Origin: Aphrocallistes beatrix
Taxonomy: Eukaryota; Porifera; Hexactinellida; Sceptrulophora; Aphrocallistidae
DNA: 64,000 nucleotides
Assembly (NCBI GenBank): GCA_963281255.1
Contig: OY725492.1
Location: 5,087,571-5,151,570, forward strand
Direction of reading: 5' to 3'
Shown here: piece after piece, positions 20,835 to 33,354 of the stretch
How positions within the stretch are numbered: position 1 is the stretch's first letter
Layout of the letters: the number at the start of each line of letters is the position of its first letter
Program-made: the position numbers and the translations under genes
Notes under the pieces: generated by a model
Told to the model about the DNA's origin: nothing
Database searches by the model: none
Seen by the model: only the letters and a program-made list of their open reading frames with translations

Positions 20835-21640
20835 AAAAAACTTAATATTTTATTTGTGCTCTAACGTTTATCTCTGTTTGAAAGGGGAATTTGATAATAG
20901 TTTTCTCCTTACGAAGGACTCATTGTTCCAAATATTGATAATACAACAACAACAAATGAATTTATTTACATATTAATAACTTACTAATACTTAAGTGAGA
21001 AAAAATATCCTCCCTATTTGATGTACAATATTGTCTCAATCAAAAATTGGAAGATCATCTTCTTGTTGTCTGGTTACGGACTAGTCATTAAGGTATGCTT
21101 TTGAAATATGAGCACTGACGACACGCTAGTGAAATATGTACTGATGGTATGCTTATTGAGTAAGAATGTTGCAGTATGGATTGTAATATGAGTTGTTACG
21201 CCTTCAGAACATTGCAGAATATATTTAAACAACTGTGGTCCTATTACAAGTACATTAAAATATAGTTTATTATTTAGGATTATTGTGAATCAATTGGAGA
21301 TACAAGTGAGTTACTCTTAGAATATCTGTCTTTACTATTAGTTAACATATATTGACATTTATTTATATGTATCTTTGTACATATATATGCGTAATAGATT
21401 TGTATAGCCCCAATAAACGCCGAGGGTTTAATGTCCATGAAAATAAGCGCCGGGGTGCCTATTCAGGGAAAGACGGTATTTGTGTATAGTGCATCGTCGA
21501 CTCCGATTCATCAGGTCACATTGAGTCTTGATATTTTGACCCGATTGAGCAGAATTCCTAAATAACTGAAGCAATTTGTATTAGCTTCTACTCTCCCCGG
21601 ACTAAAGCATTTGAATACTTCGTTATTTCATGTGTAAATA

Positions 21641-21796
21641 CAATCAACTCCGCTTAATTGGGACGCACAAGTCTCAAGGAACGGAATGATTCCCATACAT
21701 AGAAGCTAATACTAAATTTCATCGGCTAATTGGGAAATCCGCTTAATCGGGACAAAATATTCGGGACCAAAGTGTCCCGATTAAGCGGAATACTTG
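21641..21796. mobile_element. Pogo-like MITE in unit C
   Basis: A counterpart of the element in unit A, with 'ctccgcttaattgggac' at one end and 'gtcccgattaagcgg' at the other, plus small internal changes. Confidence 0.65.
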
Positions 21797-21803
21797 TAGT
21801 ACT

Positions 21804-22493
21804 GTTTCGTGCCAGGTTGATTCACGTGCCAGATTGATTCACTTGTATTAATGGACCATGGACACTGTAGTGTCGTGCCAGATTAATTCACTTGTATTAC
21901 TGAACCATGGATGCTGAGTAACCGTACCAGATTGATTCATTGTTTGTGTAATTATGTGATACGAACAATATGCATTGCTTACACAGTATCTGCACTTTAT
22001 GAAGGAGTTACTGTATGATAATTATCACATTTTTGCATACGCAGCTAGTAATTCCGAATTTATTCAAAGGATTATCTTTCAAGGATTGGAATTGGTAAGC
22101 ATTTCAACTACGTAGTTTCTGAAAATGGAATAATATTTGATTTTTATTCGTTAATCACTTATGCTGTCATACAAAGTTTGAATCAATCGTTTACAGGATT
22201 TAAAATTTGATTTTAATCTTTTACTATGGGATTTCTCTACTGATACTATCTTGTAAAACTATCGCATAATGAAAGTTTTTTGTGTACGAGCCCGATTTTG
22301 TAATCATTTGTTTCGTATGTACACTGAAAATTACGTAATTATATTGCTCAAACACGTATGAACTGCTATAAAACAGAAATAATGACTGTTATAATTACAC
22401 AAACAATGAATCAATCTGGTACGGTAACTCAGCATCCATGGTTCAGTAATACAAGTGAATCAATCTGGCACGTGAATCAACCTGGCACGAAAC
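21804..22493. mobile_element. 690-bp inverted-repeat element in unit C only
   Basis: The ends are 'GTTTCGTGCCAGGTTGATTC' and its inverse, with inner repeated words 'gccagattgattcac'. The arms match over about 150 bases. The border repeat is 'agtact' on both sides, and unit A reads straight through at about 5035. No transposase is present. The class is uncertain because a 6-bp duplication is unusual for the common MITE groups. Confidence 0.85.
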
Positions 22494-23261
22494 AGTACTA
22501 AATGGGCTATTCATGAAACGGGAAGAGATACAAAATCAGATTTCAGATTCGAATTAGTCAAGGTGGAACATTTCTAAACAATTGCCTATTATGAACGTTT
22601 TTAAATTATCAATCAGTGTCACTTTGTGCCACTTATTTTGTTAACCACTACACATTATGGTGATAAAATACCTCTGGTCATATATGATGTGTAGAACACT
22701 CAGTAATGCTATTGTTACAGAGAAGAACAGTTATTAAATTAACGTAGTAAGTACAATACAAGAAGTTACAGGTACAAACAATAAAAATACTACACTCAGA
22801 TTAAACTATATATACTCTTAACGATTGCCCTGTACGTACTAAGGATAATTATATAATTATACTAGTTAAGTAATACTGAATACCAGCCAATTTCTGCTCC
22901 ATGAATCTCTACTACACTACACTATTAATATCCTACTAGATAACTATTAGGCCAGTGTTAATTTGAAACTGTTTCAGCTCCACTACCCGCATACAATATT
23001 AGCTACCGCATATATTGTCATTATTAGCGTTATTACATGTACAATCAGCATATCATTCTATTTAAGGTGCAGGGAATGTATTACAATAGTTGATTGAGTT
23101 CCAAAATTATTACTATAACCTATATACCACAATATCCAATACATTTGTATGGAATACCATAGACTGGACACTCTCAAATAGGACACAATAATCACTCTAT
23201 CCAATATATGACCATATCCAATTATTCCAATATCTACTGTACTTTATCTTGTTAGAGCGAA

Positions 23262-26200
23262 ATGTCCGATCGAAGGAAGCACAAAATGAAAGTTTTCGTC
23301 AAACTTCGAAATTTGCTAACGTCCCCAATTATCCAAACTCTCGGTGACGTACTGAAAGTCCCTGAAGGAACAATGGAGAGGGTAAGAAATGATCCAATCA
23401 AGTTCTTATTTGCTCTTAAAGATTGGGAAGGCTTCGACCCTGCATTGTTTGATCGTACTGTGCAAAATATTAATGTGAACATCTTGGATACTGCTAGAGA
23501 GTTTGAATGGCTCAGCAATCCTTACTACGAAAAGCTACCAGCTGATACTAAAACGAAGTCTATTGGAAAATTTGTCCGATTGTTAACTGAAGAACTAAGC
23601 TCTGTGCAATGGCTTCTACTGGCTGATACTTCCTCAGAGGAAGGGTCTAAATCCATGTTGAAAAGGTGTCTAGGCAATGACTTGATATCCCCCGACCTGA
23701 AAGACTTTAAGGAAATGCTAAGAATAATCAAAAGATCTGATTTAGCTGCAAAGTTGGATAGTTACTCATCCATCTTCAAAGATCTTCCGAAAAACATGCT
23801 TCATGAACAAATTCTTGATGAAATTGACCCTAACAGACAGGAAAACAGTGCTAGTGTGCAGTTTCACCTTAGAGAATACATGAAGGCACATAATAAAGAC
23901 GTGAGTGCAGTCTTAGGTGAAGCTAGTGTTCCTATTGAGTCCGTGTACACTCCTCTAATCGTCATTAAAGTGAAACCAGCTTTGGAGAGAATGAAGGAAG
24001 AAGAAAGCAGTATTAACGAGATTGATTTCCTACTAAAAATGCACAAGAAGGTACAGCTCAAATCTGTAGAAGTGGTAGACTTTGAAGAGATCATCACCAC
24101 CTTTGACTCTTCTGAAGGGAAAATATTATGCTTGATTGGGAATCCCGGGAGTGGAAAGAGTTTTCTGTGTGAATACTTCGCATTCTTGTATGGTGTCCAA
24201 CGATTGAATAACTTCGATTACGTCATTTCCATTCCGTGCCGAAGTCAGGAATGGCATCAACTCGAAGAAGCAAGACACGAAAAGAAAAATGCGATTGACG
24301 AAGAATTCATCATAAGTTGGCTGTCCCTTTCGATGTCTTTGGGCACAAGATGGAGTAAATTCCTCTCCAGCCACCTGCTTGAATCCGATGGAAAAGGTTT
24401 ATTCATCATTATGGACGGCGTAGATGAATTTACTATGAGTGTACCATTTGAATCCACATTACTGTGTAAAATCCTTGAGAGACGCTTCCTCACTCTCAGT
24501 ACTATTCTCGTAACGAGTCGTCCCAGTGCATGGACTGAACTTCTTCTCAGCTATGGCACCCAATTCAAAATAGACGAAAACTTCCAAGTCATTGGCTTCA
24601 CTCCAGAAAATCGAGACATCTACTTTGAGAAACGAATCGTGAGTTCTGAGAAGCTAAACGCCGTCCACGAGATGTTCTACCGTCATAATGAAATTAAACA
24701 ACTCTCATTGGTTCCTGTAAACGCGAGTCTCTTCACCGCTCTGTTCAACCAATCGGACTCCATTCTCAGTCACACACTTTCAGACATCTACTCTCAGCTC
24801 ATCGTGTATCTCATCAGGAGGCAGTTGTCCCGAATGGATCTCAAAGAGTACATCGACGTTTTCAATATGTCCGACTTCCACCCTGGCATCAGGAAATGCA
24901 TCCGTAAGATCGGACGAGAAGCAAATCAGGGAATTTTTGATCGTGATCTCACCTCCGATAAAAATATTCCACTGAAGATAGAAGACAAGTCTTACCCTGG
25001 TGAACGCCTTGGATTGATGCAGTCGCATATAAAAGTTGTTAGTATCGGAGTCCGCGTGAAAGTGTGGACATTTCAACATCTCACAATCCAGGAGTTCATG
25101 GCCGCTCTTTCTATCTGCAACAACTCCTGGACGAATCAGTGTTTGATCATCCGTTATTTCACTGCTTCTACTAAGTACTTAGCTAGGTACAAGATGGTGA
25201 TTCGCTTCTTATGTGGTATCTTACAGCACAATGCAGGTTGTATTACACCAATTTTATTGAGACATGCACTACCAAAGCCTATACCACTCCGTGGACTGCC
25301 TATGGTTAAGCAGCTGTATTATTTCACAAGTCTCGTTGAGATATCTGATTGGATAGAATTCTCAAAAACGTTTCTTTTCATTTGCTCAGTTATTAATGAA
25401 ACTAACACAACTTCCATTCAAGAGCACTTTTCATATTTCCAAGATAAATTTCAAGATCCTCTCTATCTCTACTTTGTCAAGACTATTTTTCCGAATGAAT
25501 GGCACTGCTTTCTACAGTCACTACAGCACATTCGCAAGATTCAAATATTGCATCTTCATTCAGATTTCGTAACATCGGAGCAGTTCCATTCTCTCTTAGG
25601 TCGGTTAACGTCATCATGTTCTATCACATACCTAGCTCTGTTGTTTATTGATAGTAATTTTAAGACTATCTATTCCTACACACGTAAAATCACGTCTAAC
25701 TCTCTCCCAGTTGGAACTAAAATTAGTATCAACTTGAGTTCATGTGACCTAACAGATTGCACATCATCTTCGCAACTTTTCTCTTCAATGAAAACCATTG
25801 CTGGAAGTTTGATGTTATCAGAAGTCAATATAAGGCGTCCAGTTCTAACGAATTTGATCAAACGATTCTCTTCTATAGACTTTTTCTACTTCAGGCCTAT
25901 ATCAAGTTATGCCAACTGGCCGACCCTCGAAGAATTAATAAAGAAACGCCAGATTAGAGGATTATATCTCGATGACCCAAAGGGTTTCTCCTCATTTACA
26001 CCTTCTACTCTATCAGCTTTCCGCTCTTTGAAGGAAGTATGTTGGATAACTAATCAAGATTGCTATCAAGTTCTAACTTACATACAAGGCTCTAAGGATC
26101 TCAAGTATTTGTACCTCTCAAGTTCCAAACAATCGAATGGATATAATTGCAACTCGTTCTCACAATTGAATACTAAGTATGGCAAATCAATGAGAGATAT

Positions 26201-26645
26201 AACACTTCTTAATCTACACAAAGTTGGATTTTACTCCTGGAGAAACGTTACGAATATGCTTAAGCCATTTTCTAATCTGGTCTCTCTAAATCTGTTTTTT
26301 ATTGAAATCAGTTCAGCTGATATTCATTTCTGGAAGAAGTTGATATCAAATATGAACTCGCTAGTCCAATTGGCGCTAGTTTATGTTCCAGTACAAGACT
26401 CAGGGATGCGAGTACTGTGTCGCTGTCTATGTTTCCACCCGGCAATTAGGAGTCTGTTGTTTGAACACTGCGAACTCACCTCAGCTTCATGTACAGCTAT
26501 CATCAATCTCATACAGACGCTTCGAAATATCAAAAAAATCGAGTGTTCTAAGAAAGAACTTTCTCACCCAGAAACTGAAAGTTTTCAACTCCTCATTGAA
26601 GTATCTGTAGAATGCTCAGTTAAGATAGAACTATCAGATGATTAG
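23262..26645 (+). CDS. NLR-3: DED-like, NACHT, LRR-like receptor
   Basis: An intact ORF of 1127 residues, one glutamate longer than its sisters near residue 248 ('KEEESSINE'). The domain order is unchanged: death-effector-like pair, Walker A 'GNPGSGKS', Walker B 'LFIIMDGVDEF', 'TSRP', 'FQHLTIQEFMAAL' and LRR-like repeats. Its C-terminal quarter is the most divergent of the forward copies, for example 'FIEISSADIHFWKKLIS' against 'FTEIISADIHCWKEVIS', as expected if the sensor region diversifies. Unlike units A, B, D and E, its leader no longer has an open upstream ORF. The post-stop splice donor is kept. Confidence 0.88.
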   Translation: MSDRRKHKMKVFVKLRNLLTSPIIQTLGDVLKVPEGTMERVRNDPIKFLFALKDWEGFDPALFDRTVQNINVNILDTAREFEWLSNPYYEKLPADTKTKSIGKFVRLLTEELSSVQWLLLADTSSEEGSKSMLKRCLGNDLISPDLKDFKEMLRIIKRSDLAAKLDSYSSIFKDLPKNMLHEQILDEIDPNRQENSASVQFHLREYMKAHNKDVSAVLGEASVPIESVYTPLIVIKVKPALERMKEEESSINEIDFLLKMHKKVQLKSVEVVDFEEIITTFDSSEGKILCLIGNPGSGKSFLCEYFAFLYGVQRLNNFDYVISIPCRSQEWHQLEEARHEKKNAIDEEFIISWLSLSMSLGTRWSKFLSSHLLESDGKGLFIIMDGVDEFTMSVPFESTLLCKILERRFLTLSTILVTSRPSAWTELLLSYGTQFKIDENFQVIGFTPENRDIYFEKRIVSSEKLNAVHEMFYRHNEIKQLSLVPVNASLFTALFNQSDSILSHTLSDIYSQLIVYLIRRQLSRMDLKEYIDVFNMSDFHPGIRKCIRKIGREANQGIFDRDLTSDKNIPLKIEDKSYPGERLGLMQSHIKVVSIGVRVKVWTFQHLTIQEFMAALSICNNSWTNQCLIIRYFTASTKYLARYKMVIRFLCGILQHNAGCITPILLRHALPKPIPLRGLPMVKQLYYFTSLVEISDWIEFSKTFLFICSVINETNTTSIQEHFSYFQDKFQDPLYLYFVKTIFPNEWHCFLQSLQHIRKIQILHLHSDFVTSEQFHSLLGRLTSSCSITYLALLFIDSNFKTIYSYTRKITSNSLPVGTKISINLSSCDLTDCTSSSQLFSSMKTIAGSLMLSEVNIRRPVLTNLIKRFSSIDFFYFRPISSYANWPTLEELIKKRQIRGLYLDDPKGFSSFTPSTLSAFRSLKEVCWITNQDCYQVLTYIQGSKDLKYLYLSSSKQSNGYNCNSFSQLNTKYGKSMRDITLLNLHKVGFYSWRNVTNMLKPFSNLVSLNLFFIEISSADIHFWKKLISNMNSLVQLALVYVPVQDSGMRVLCRCLCFHPAIRSLLFEHCELTSASCTAIINLIQTLRNIKKIECSKKELSHPETESFQLLIEVSVECSVKIELSDD

Positions 26646-27256
26646 AACGTAAAGAGGTGAGTGCAATCACTTAGATTTATAAATCGTTTGTTAACTGATT
26701 CCTAACAATTATTAGTATAGAAGAATATTGCTTACTTGTAAGATGGATTTCTACGTTTATAGACCAGATTTCTACACAAAACTGACCATAAATTGTTCTA
26801 ATTGAATTCTGACTCATTGGAATGATGGTGCCTAATTTTATTAAATCTCGTGGATAATTAGCCATTGGAAATTCTCCATCCCCAAGATATTTATACATGA
26901 ATAATTTCCTTAAATGATCTCCCAATGTATACGGAAAATATTTAGAAAGATACATGATAACCTGGATATTATACATGTTTATAGAGCATTTCCTTATGTC
27001 ATATGTTATATCACCAAAGCTTATGAAAATAAATAAGATTGATTTTAGGAGCATATCTCCTGTGACATGTATAATATCTTGGTTCTAACTAGTTATTAAA
27101 TTATAGAGGTCCAGGTATCACGAAATTTTCTCAATTCTTCGACGATGAGCATTAACTAATTTATATTTTTTCTTAGATTTGAAGTCAACTGTCCACTCAT
27201 GTTCATCTCAACTAAACTCACACATTCCCCACTGTAGTAGTACTTTATCATCCTAT

Positions 27257-27257
<1 letters not shown>

Positions 27258-27301
<44 letters not shown>
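27258..27301 (+). repeat. (TTG)n in the NLR-3 3' UTR
   Basis: About 15 pure TTG triplets at the position of the longer unit A tract. Confidence 0.95.
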
Positions 27302-28310
27302 CAGTGTGTATTATCTTAATTTACATTGTGTCAATTTTGAAATAAATTTGTATTTGCATATTTACTTTGTTTACAATTGATCAATAAATTAATTTGCTAT
27401 AGCAAATGTTTTGGATTGATTTTGAGAAGGATATAGTTCCAAAAATCGACTGAATGGCATTTATCGAGGAAAGGATCCCGGGATATTAGGGTGGAGTGAA
27501 TTTCACTTTTTTCAAACTAGAATTCCTTACCTTAGTTACTATTTCATTGATCTTTTTCTGGACTGTGTAAAACGTAAATGTCGGAATAGTAGCACGGTTC
27601 CAAATTGACAAGACATCTGAAACTACAATCTCAGCGATATCCGAACTTTTTGTTTCATCCCACTTATTGTAGTTTCGAGCTTAATCAACTCATAGTACAG
27701 GAACACTTTTTTTAAAATACAACATCTTTAAAATACAACAGAAATACAACACCATGTAGGACACATGTGAGTTTCAGAGTTCCTAATCCGTCCAATAGGG
27801 AGACCAACCTCCAGCTAGTTCCTGACTATTCTCAACTAAGGATTGTGGAGATAGTTCTCCTTTCTTCTGTCTTGTTTCTCTTTGAGTGAAAGCATATTTA
27901 TTCTGCTTCAGTTCACAATACTTTGCCATATTCTCTTTCACTTTAGTTCTGTTATGGATTGATAGTGCTCTGTGTATGTACTTATTTTACCTTTATTGAA
28001 TTGTTTAATAGTGTATTGTGACATTGAGAAGTCTGAATATATAATATACACTCCAGATTCTCTTGTGATCTAAATATTCTATATTTAGTATTTAAAACTC
28101 AAAACTCATTGTTGTGTGGTTAAGATTAAATAAAACTCATTGTTGTTGTCTGGTTACAGACTAGTCATTAAGGTATGCTTTTGAAATATGAGCACTGACG
28201 ACACGCTGTGAAATATGTACTGATGGTATGCTTATTGAGTAATAATGTGTTGCAGTATGGATTGTAATATGAGTTGTTACGCCTGCAGAACATTGCAGAA
28301 TATATTTAAT

Positions 28311-29189
28311 AAGCCTTAGTACATTCAGATATCTTATATATTAAAACTCCAGGGTTTTTGTTTTTTAGTGTGCTTCCTATAGTATTAGTATAGTAGCATA
28401 GCTACTATACTAATAGTATAGGATGCACAGTACTAAAATGAGGATGTTCCGGCCGGCCGGCCGGCCGTCCGAAAGTCGTGTCCTGACCGGAGTTTAAGAG
28501 ATATCGTCTTGAAATTTTTACAGGAGGTGCAAAGTGATATGGAGATGTGCACCTCGGTGTTCACATCTCGCCGAGTTCACACCTCGCCGAGATAGGTGAC
28601 AACATGTGCTGGCCAATCAAATTCGATTATTTTATAATGCAAATACATTGGAATAAAATAGTAGTGACTTATGCATACAATCAAAAGAACTATTTGTGAT
28701 TGAAATTCATTGGTTTATGTGAACCAATCAATTATCAACCTTTTATAATGCCATTCACACGATTATATTTCATATAAATGACTGAATACTGCTATTTTGT
28801 GTCTATAATTTGATCGTTAACAACAATTAAAGTGTGTTATATGCTACGATCAATCAATTCGATCATAAAATAACTTTTAACGACATGGACTGGAATTGAT
28901 TATTTTAGTATAATAATCTTTAGCAATGTGAACTTCGTGTATTCAAATTGAGCTTACATTCAGGATTAGTTGACTTAATACGAAGTAAATTATATTTAAC
29001 ACGAAACAAAATTTCTGCTACAGTTCTGATTTCATTAATGTAACCGTAGACAAATGACAATCCAGCGTACTTAGTATAAAACAAGAAAGCGACGTATTGT
29101 TTCTCTAATATCCGCAAGCGCCCACTGGGTAAATCTGCAGACACGCAGTGTCTGCAAGCCGCGCAGCGCAAGCAAGCGAAGCGCGCTTG
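28311..29189. mobile_element. Unclassified 879-bp insertion with GC-rich tail
   Basis: Compared with unit C this sequence replaces about 35 bases between 'gcagaatatattta' and 'tagtttattattta'. It holds an imperfect palindrome near 28375-28424 ('tagtagc'/'gctacta' centre), a GGCC run at about 28451-28468, repeated 'cctcgccgag' words, and a GC-rich end 'gccgcgcagcgc...gcgcgcttg'. Related tails are at 1355-1394 and 44077-44126. No transposase. Possibly a non-autonomous rolling-circle element, but I cannot show the required termini. Confidence 0.55.
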
Positions 29190-30091
29190 TAGTTTATTAT
29201 TTAGGAATACTGTGAATCAATTGGAGACACAAGTGAGTTACTCTTAGAATATCTGTCTTTACTATTAGTTAAAATATATTTACATTTATTTATATTTATC
29301 TTTGTGCATATATACACGTAATAGATTTGTACAGCCCCAATAAACGCCGAGGGTTTAATGTCCATGAAAATAAGTGCCGGGGTGCCTATTCAGGGAAAGA
29401 CGGTATTTGTGTATAGTGCATCGTCGACTCCGATTCATCAGGTCACATTGAGTCTTGATATTTTGACCTGATTGAGCAGAATTCCTAAATAACTGAAGCA
29501 ATTTGTATTAGCTTCTACTCTCCCCGGACTAAAGTATTTGAACTTCGTTATTTTATGTATAAATACAATAAACTCAGCTTAATTGGGACAAGTCTCCAGG
29601 AACGGAATGGTTCCCATACATAGAAGCTAAAAGCAAATTTCATCGGTTAATTGGGAAATCCAAAATCAGATTTTAGATTCGAATTAGTCATAGTAGAACA
29701 TTTCTAATCAATTATCCATTATGAACGTTTTTAAATTATCAATCAGTGTCACTTTGTGCCACATATTTCCATGTTAACCACTACACATTATGGTGATAAA
29801 ATACCTCTGGTCATATACGATGTGTAGGACACTCAGTAATGCTATTGTTACAGAGAAGAGCAGTAATCATTAACGTAGCAAGTACAATACAAGAAGTTAC
29901 GGGTACAAACAATAATAATACTACACTCGATTAAACTATATATACTCTTAACGATTGCCCTGTACGTACTAAGGATAATTATATAATTATACTAGTTAAG
30001 TAATACTGAATACCAGCCAATTTCTGCTCCATGAATCTCTACTACTCTACACTATTAATATCTAACTATTAGGCCAGTATTAATTTGAAAC

Positions 30092-30307
30092 ATGTTTCAG
30101 CTCCACTCCCCGCATACAGTATTAGCTGCCGCATACATTGTCATTATTGTAATTATTACAATCAACATCTCATTATATTTCAGGTACAGGGAATGTATTA
30201 CAATATTGATTGAGTTCCAAAATTATTACTATAACCAACATACCACAATATCCAATACATTTGTATGGAATGCCATAGACCGGACACTCTCAAATAGGAC
30301 ACAATAA
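30092..30307 (+). CDS. Upstream ORF of NLR-4
   Basis: 71 codons, starting 287 bases before the NLR start. The peptide is close to that of unit B, with hydrophobic 'VLAAAYIVIIVIITINISL' and the same polar end 'RTLSNRTQ'. It remains open although the downstream NLR is broken. Confidence 0.35.
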   Translation: MFQLHSPHTVLAAAYIVIIVIITINISLYFRYRECITILIEFQNYYYNQHTTISNTFVWNAIDRTLSNRTQ

Positions 30308-30378
30308 TCACTCTATCCAATATATGACCCAATCCATCTATCCCAATATCTACTGTACTTTTATCTTGTTAGAGCGGA

Positions 30379-33354
30379 ATGTCTGATCAAAGGAAGCACC
30401 AAGTAAAAGTTTACATCAAACTTCGCCAATTGTTAACCCCCCCAATTCTCCAAACTCTCGGAGGCATACTGAATGTTCCGAAAGGAACAATGGAGAGGGT
30501 CAGAAATGATCCGATCAGGTTCTTATTTGCTCTTAAAGATTGGGAAGGCTTCGACCCTACATTGTTTGATCGTACTGTGCAAGATATTAGCGTGAACATC
30601 TTGGATACTGCTAGGGAGTTAGAATGGCTCAGCAATCCTTACTACGAAAAGCTACCAGCTGATACTAAAACGAAGTCTATTGAGAAATTTGTCCGATTGC
30701 TAACTGAAGAACTAACCTCAGTGGAATGGCTTCGATTGGCTGATACTTCCTCAGAGGAAGGACCTAAATCCTTGTTGAAAAGGTGTCTAGGCAATGACTT
30801 GATATCCCCCGACCTGAAAGACTTTAAGGATATGCTAAGAATAATCAAAAGATCTGATTTAGCTGCAAAGTTGGATAATTACTCACTCTTCTTCAAAAAT
30901 CTTTCGAAAAACATGCTTCATGAACAAATTCTTGATGAAATTGACCCTAACAGACAGGAAAACAGTGCAACTATGCAGTTTCACCTTAGAGAATACATGA
31001 AGGCACATAATAAAGACGTGAATGTAGTCTTAGGTGAAGCTAGTGTTCCTATTGAGTCCGTGTACACTCCTCTAACCGTCATTAAAGTGAATCCAGCTTT
31101 GGAGAGAATGAAGGAAGAAAGCGGAATTAACGAGATTGATTTCCTTCTAAAAATGCATAAGAAGGTACAGCTCCAATCTGTAGAAGTGGTAGACTTTGAA
31201 GAGATCATCACACCTTTGAGTCTTGTGAGGGAAAAATATTATGCTTGATTGGGAACCCCGGAAGTGGAAAGAGTTTTCTGTGTGAATACTTCGCATTCTT
31301 GTATGGTGTCCAACGATTGAATAATTTCGATTATGCCATTTCCATTCCGTGCCGAAGTCAGGAATGGCATCAACTCGAAGAAGCAAGACACGAAAAGAAA
31401 AAGTACGATTGACGGAGAATTCATCATAAGTTGGCTGTCCCTTTCGATGTCTTTGGGCACAAGATGGAGTAAATTCCTCTCCAGCCACCTGCTTGAATCC
31501 GATGGAAAAGGTTTATTTATCATTATGGACGGCGTAGACGAATTTACTATGAGTGTACCATTTGAATCCACATTACTGTGTAGAGTTCCACCCTGGCATC
31601 AGGAAATGCATCCGTAAGATCGGACGAGAAGCGAATCAGGGAATCTTTGATCGTGATCTCACCTCCGATAAAAATATTCCACTGAAGATAGAAGACAAGT
31701 CTTACCCTGGTGAACGCCTCGGATTGATGCATTCGCACATAAAAGTTGTTAGTTTCGGAGTTCGCGTGAAGGTGTGGACATTTCAACATCTCACAATCCA
31801 AGAGTTCATGGCCGCTCTTTCTATCTGTAGCAACTCCTGGACGAATCAGTGTTTGATCATCCGTTATTTCACTGCTTCTACTAAGTACTTAGCTAGGTAC
31901 AAGATGGTGATTCGCTTCTTATGTGGTATCTTACAGCACAATGCAGGTTGTATTACACCAATTTTAATGAGACATGCACTCCCAAAGCCTATACCACTCC
32001 ATGGACTGCCTATGGTTAAGCAGCTGTATTATTTCACAAGTCTCGTTGAGATATCTGATTGGATAGAATTCTCAAAAACCTTTCTTTTCATTTGCTCAGT
32101 TATTAGTGAAACTAACACAACTTCCATTCAAGAGCACTTTTCATATTTCCAAGATAAATTTCAAAATCCTCTCTATCTCTACTTTGTCATGACTATTTCT
32201 CCGAATCAATGGCACTGCTTTCTACAGTCACTACAGCACATTCGCAAGATTCAAATATTGCATCTTCATTCCGATTTTGTAACATCGGAGCAGTTCCATT
32301 CTCTGTTAGGTCGGTTAGCGTCATCATGTTCTATCACATACCTAGCTCTGTTGTTTATTGATAGTAATTTTAAGACTATCTATTCCTACACACGTAAAAT
32401 AACGTCTAACTCTCTCCCAGTTGGAACTAAAATTAGCATCAACTTGAATTCATGTGACCTAACAGATTGCTCATCATCTTCGCAACTTTTCCCTTTAATG
32501 AAAACCATTGCTGGAAGTTTGATGTTATCAGAAGTCAAAATAAGGCGTCAAGTTCTAACGAATTTGATCAAACGATTCTCTTCTATAGACTTTTTCTACT
32601 TCAGGCCTATATCAAGTTCTGCCAACTGGCCGACCCTCGAAGAATTAATAAAGAAACGCCAGATTAGAGGATTATACCTCGATGACCCAAAGGGTTACTC
32701 CTCATTTAAACCTTCTACTCTATCAGCTTTCCGCTCTTTGAAGGAAGTATGTTGGATAACTAATCAAGATTGCTATCAAGTTCTAACTTACATACAAGGC
32801 TCTAAAGATCTCAAGTATTTGTACCTCTCAAGTTCCCAAAATTTGAATGGATATAATCGCCACTCGCTCTCACAATTGAATACTAAATATGGCAAATCAA
32901 TGAGAGATATGACACTTCTTAATCTACACAAAGTTGGATTTAAATCCTGGAGAAACATTACGAATATGCTTAAGTCATTTTTTAATCTGGTTTCTCTAAA
33001 TTTGTTTTTACTGACATCAGTTCAGCTGATATCCATTGTTGGAAGGAGATGATATCAAATATGAACTCGCTAGTCCAATTGGCGCTAGTTTGGGTTCCAG
33101 TACAAGACTCAGGGATGCGAGTGCTGTGTCGCTGTCTATGTTTCCACCCGGCAATTAGGAGTCTGGTGTTCGAGCACTGCGAACTCACCTCAGCTTCATG
33201 TACCACTATCATTAATCTCATACAGACGCTTCGAAATATTAAAATAATCGACTGTTCCAGAGAAGAACTTTCTCGCCCAGAAACTGAAAGGTTGCAACTC
33301 CTCATTGAGGTATCTGAAGAATGCTCAGTTAAGATTGAACTATCAGATGATTAG
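30379..33354 (+). pseudogene. NLR-4 pseudogene
   Basis: Compared with the intact copies it has four lesions. A one-base deletion near 31212 shifts the frame just before Walker A and ends translation at 289 residues. A one-base insertion near 31402 restores the frame. A 407-base segment after the Walker B region is replaced by three bases at 31583-31585. A further one-base deletion lies near 33009. The 289-residue remnant would keep both death-effector-like modules without an ATPase; whether it is made is unknown. Sequence identity to the sisters remains high, so inactivation is recent. It shares diagnostic variants with the conversion tract in the 45.5-kb relic. Confidence 0.9.

Larger units (their letters stand above)
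20513..27715 (+). repeat. NLR repeat unit C
   Basis: Third direct unit, with NLR-3. The spacer (20513-23261) has no gene; it lacks the B-specific MITEs and part of the A/B spacer but carries a unique 690-bp inverted-repeat element. The leader has lost the start codon of the upstream ORF ('gaaactg' for 'gaaacatg') and has gained a frameshift in it. The 3' side (26646-27715) has the UTR intron and a 44-base TTG repeat. Confidence 0.85.

Noticed and set aside
26677-27054. 125-codon antisense ORF after NLR-3
   Set aside because: It lies in the predicted 3' UTR intron, and the other units do not keep it open.
28311-29189. Helitron
   Set aside because: A GC-rich tail is present, but I cannot show a TC start, a CTRR end or an AT insertion site.
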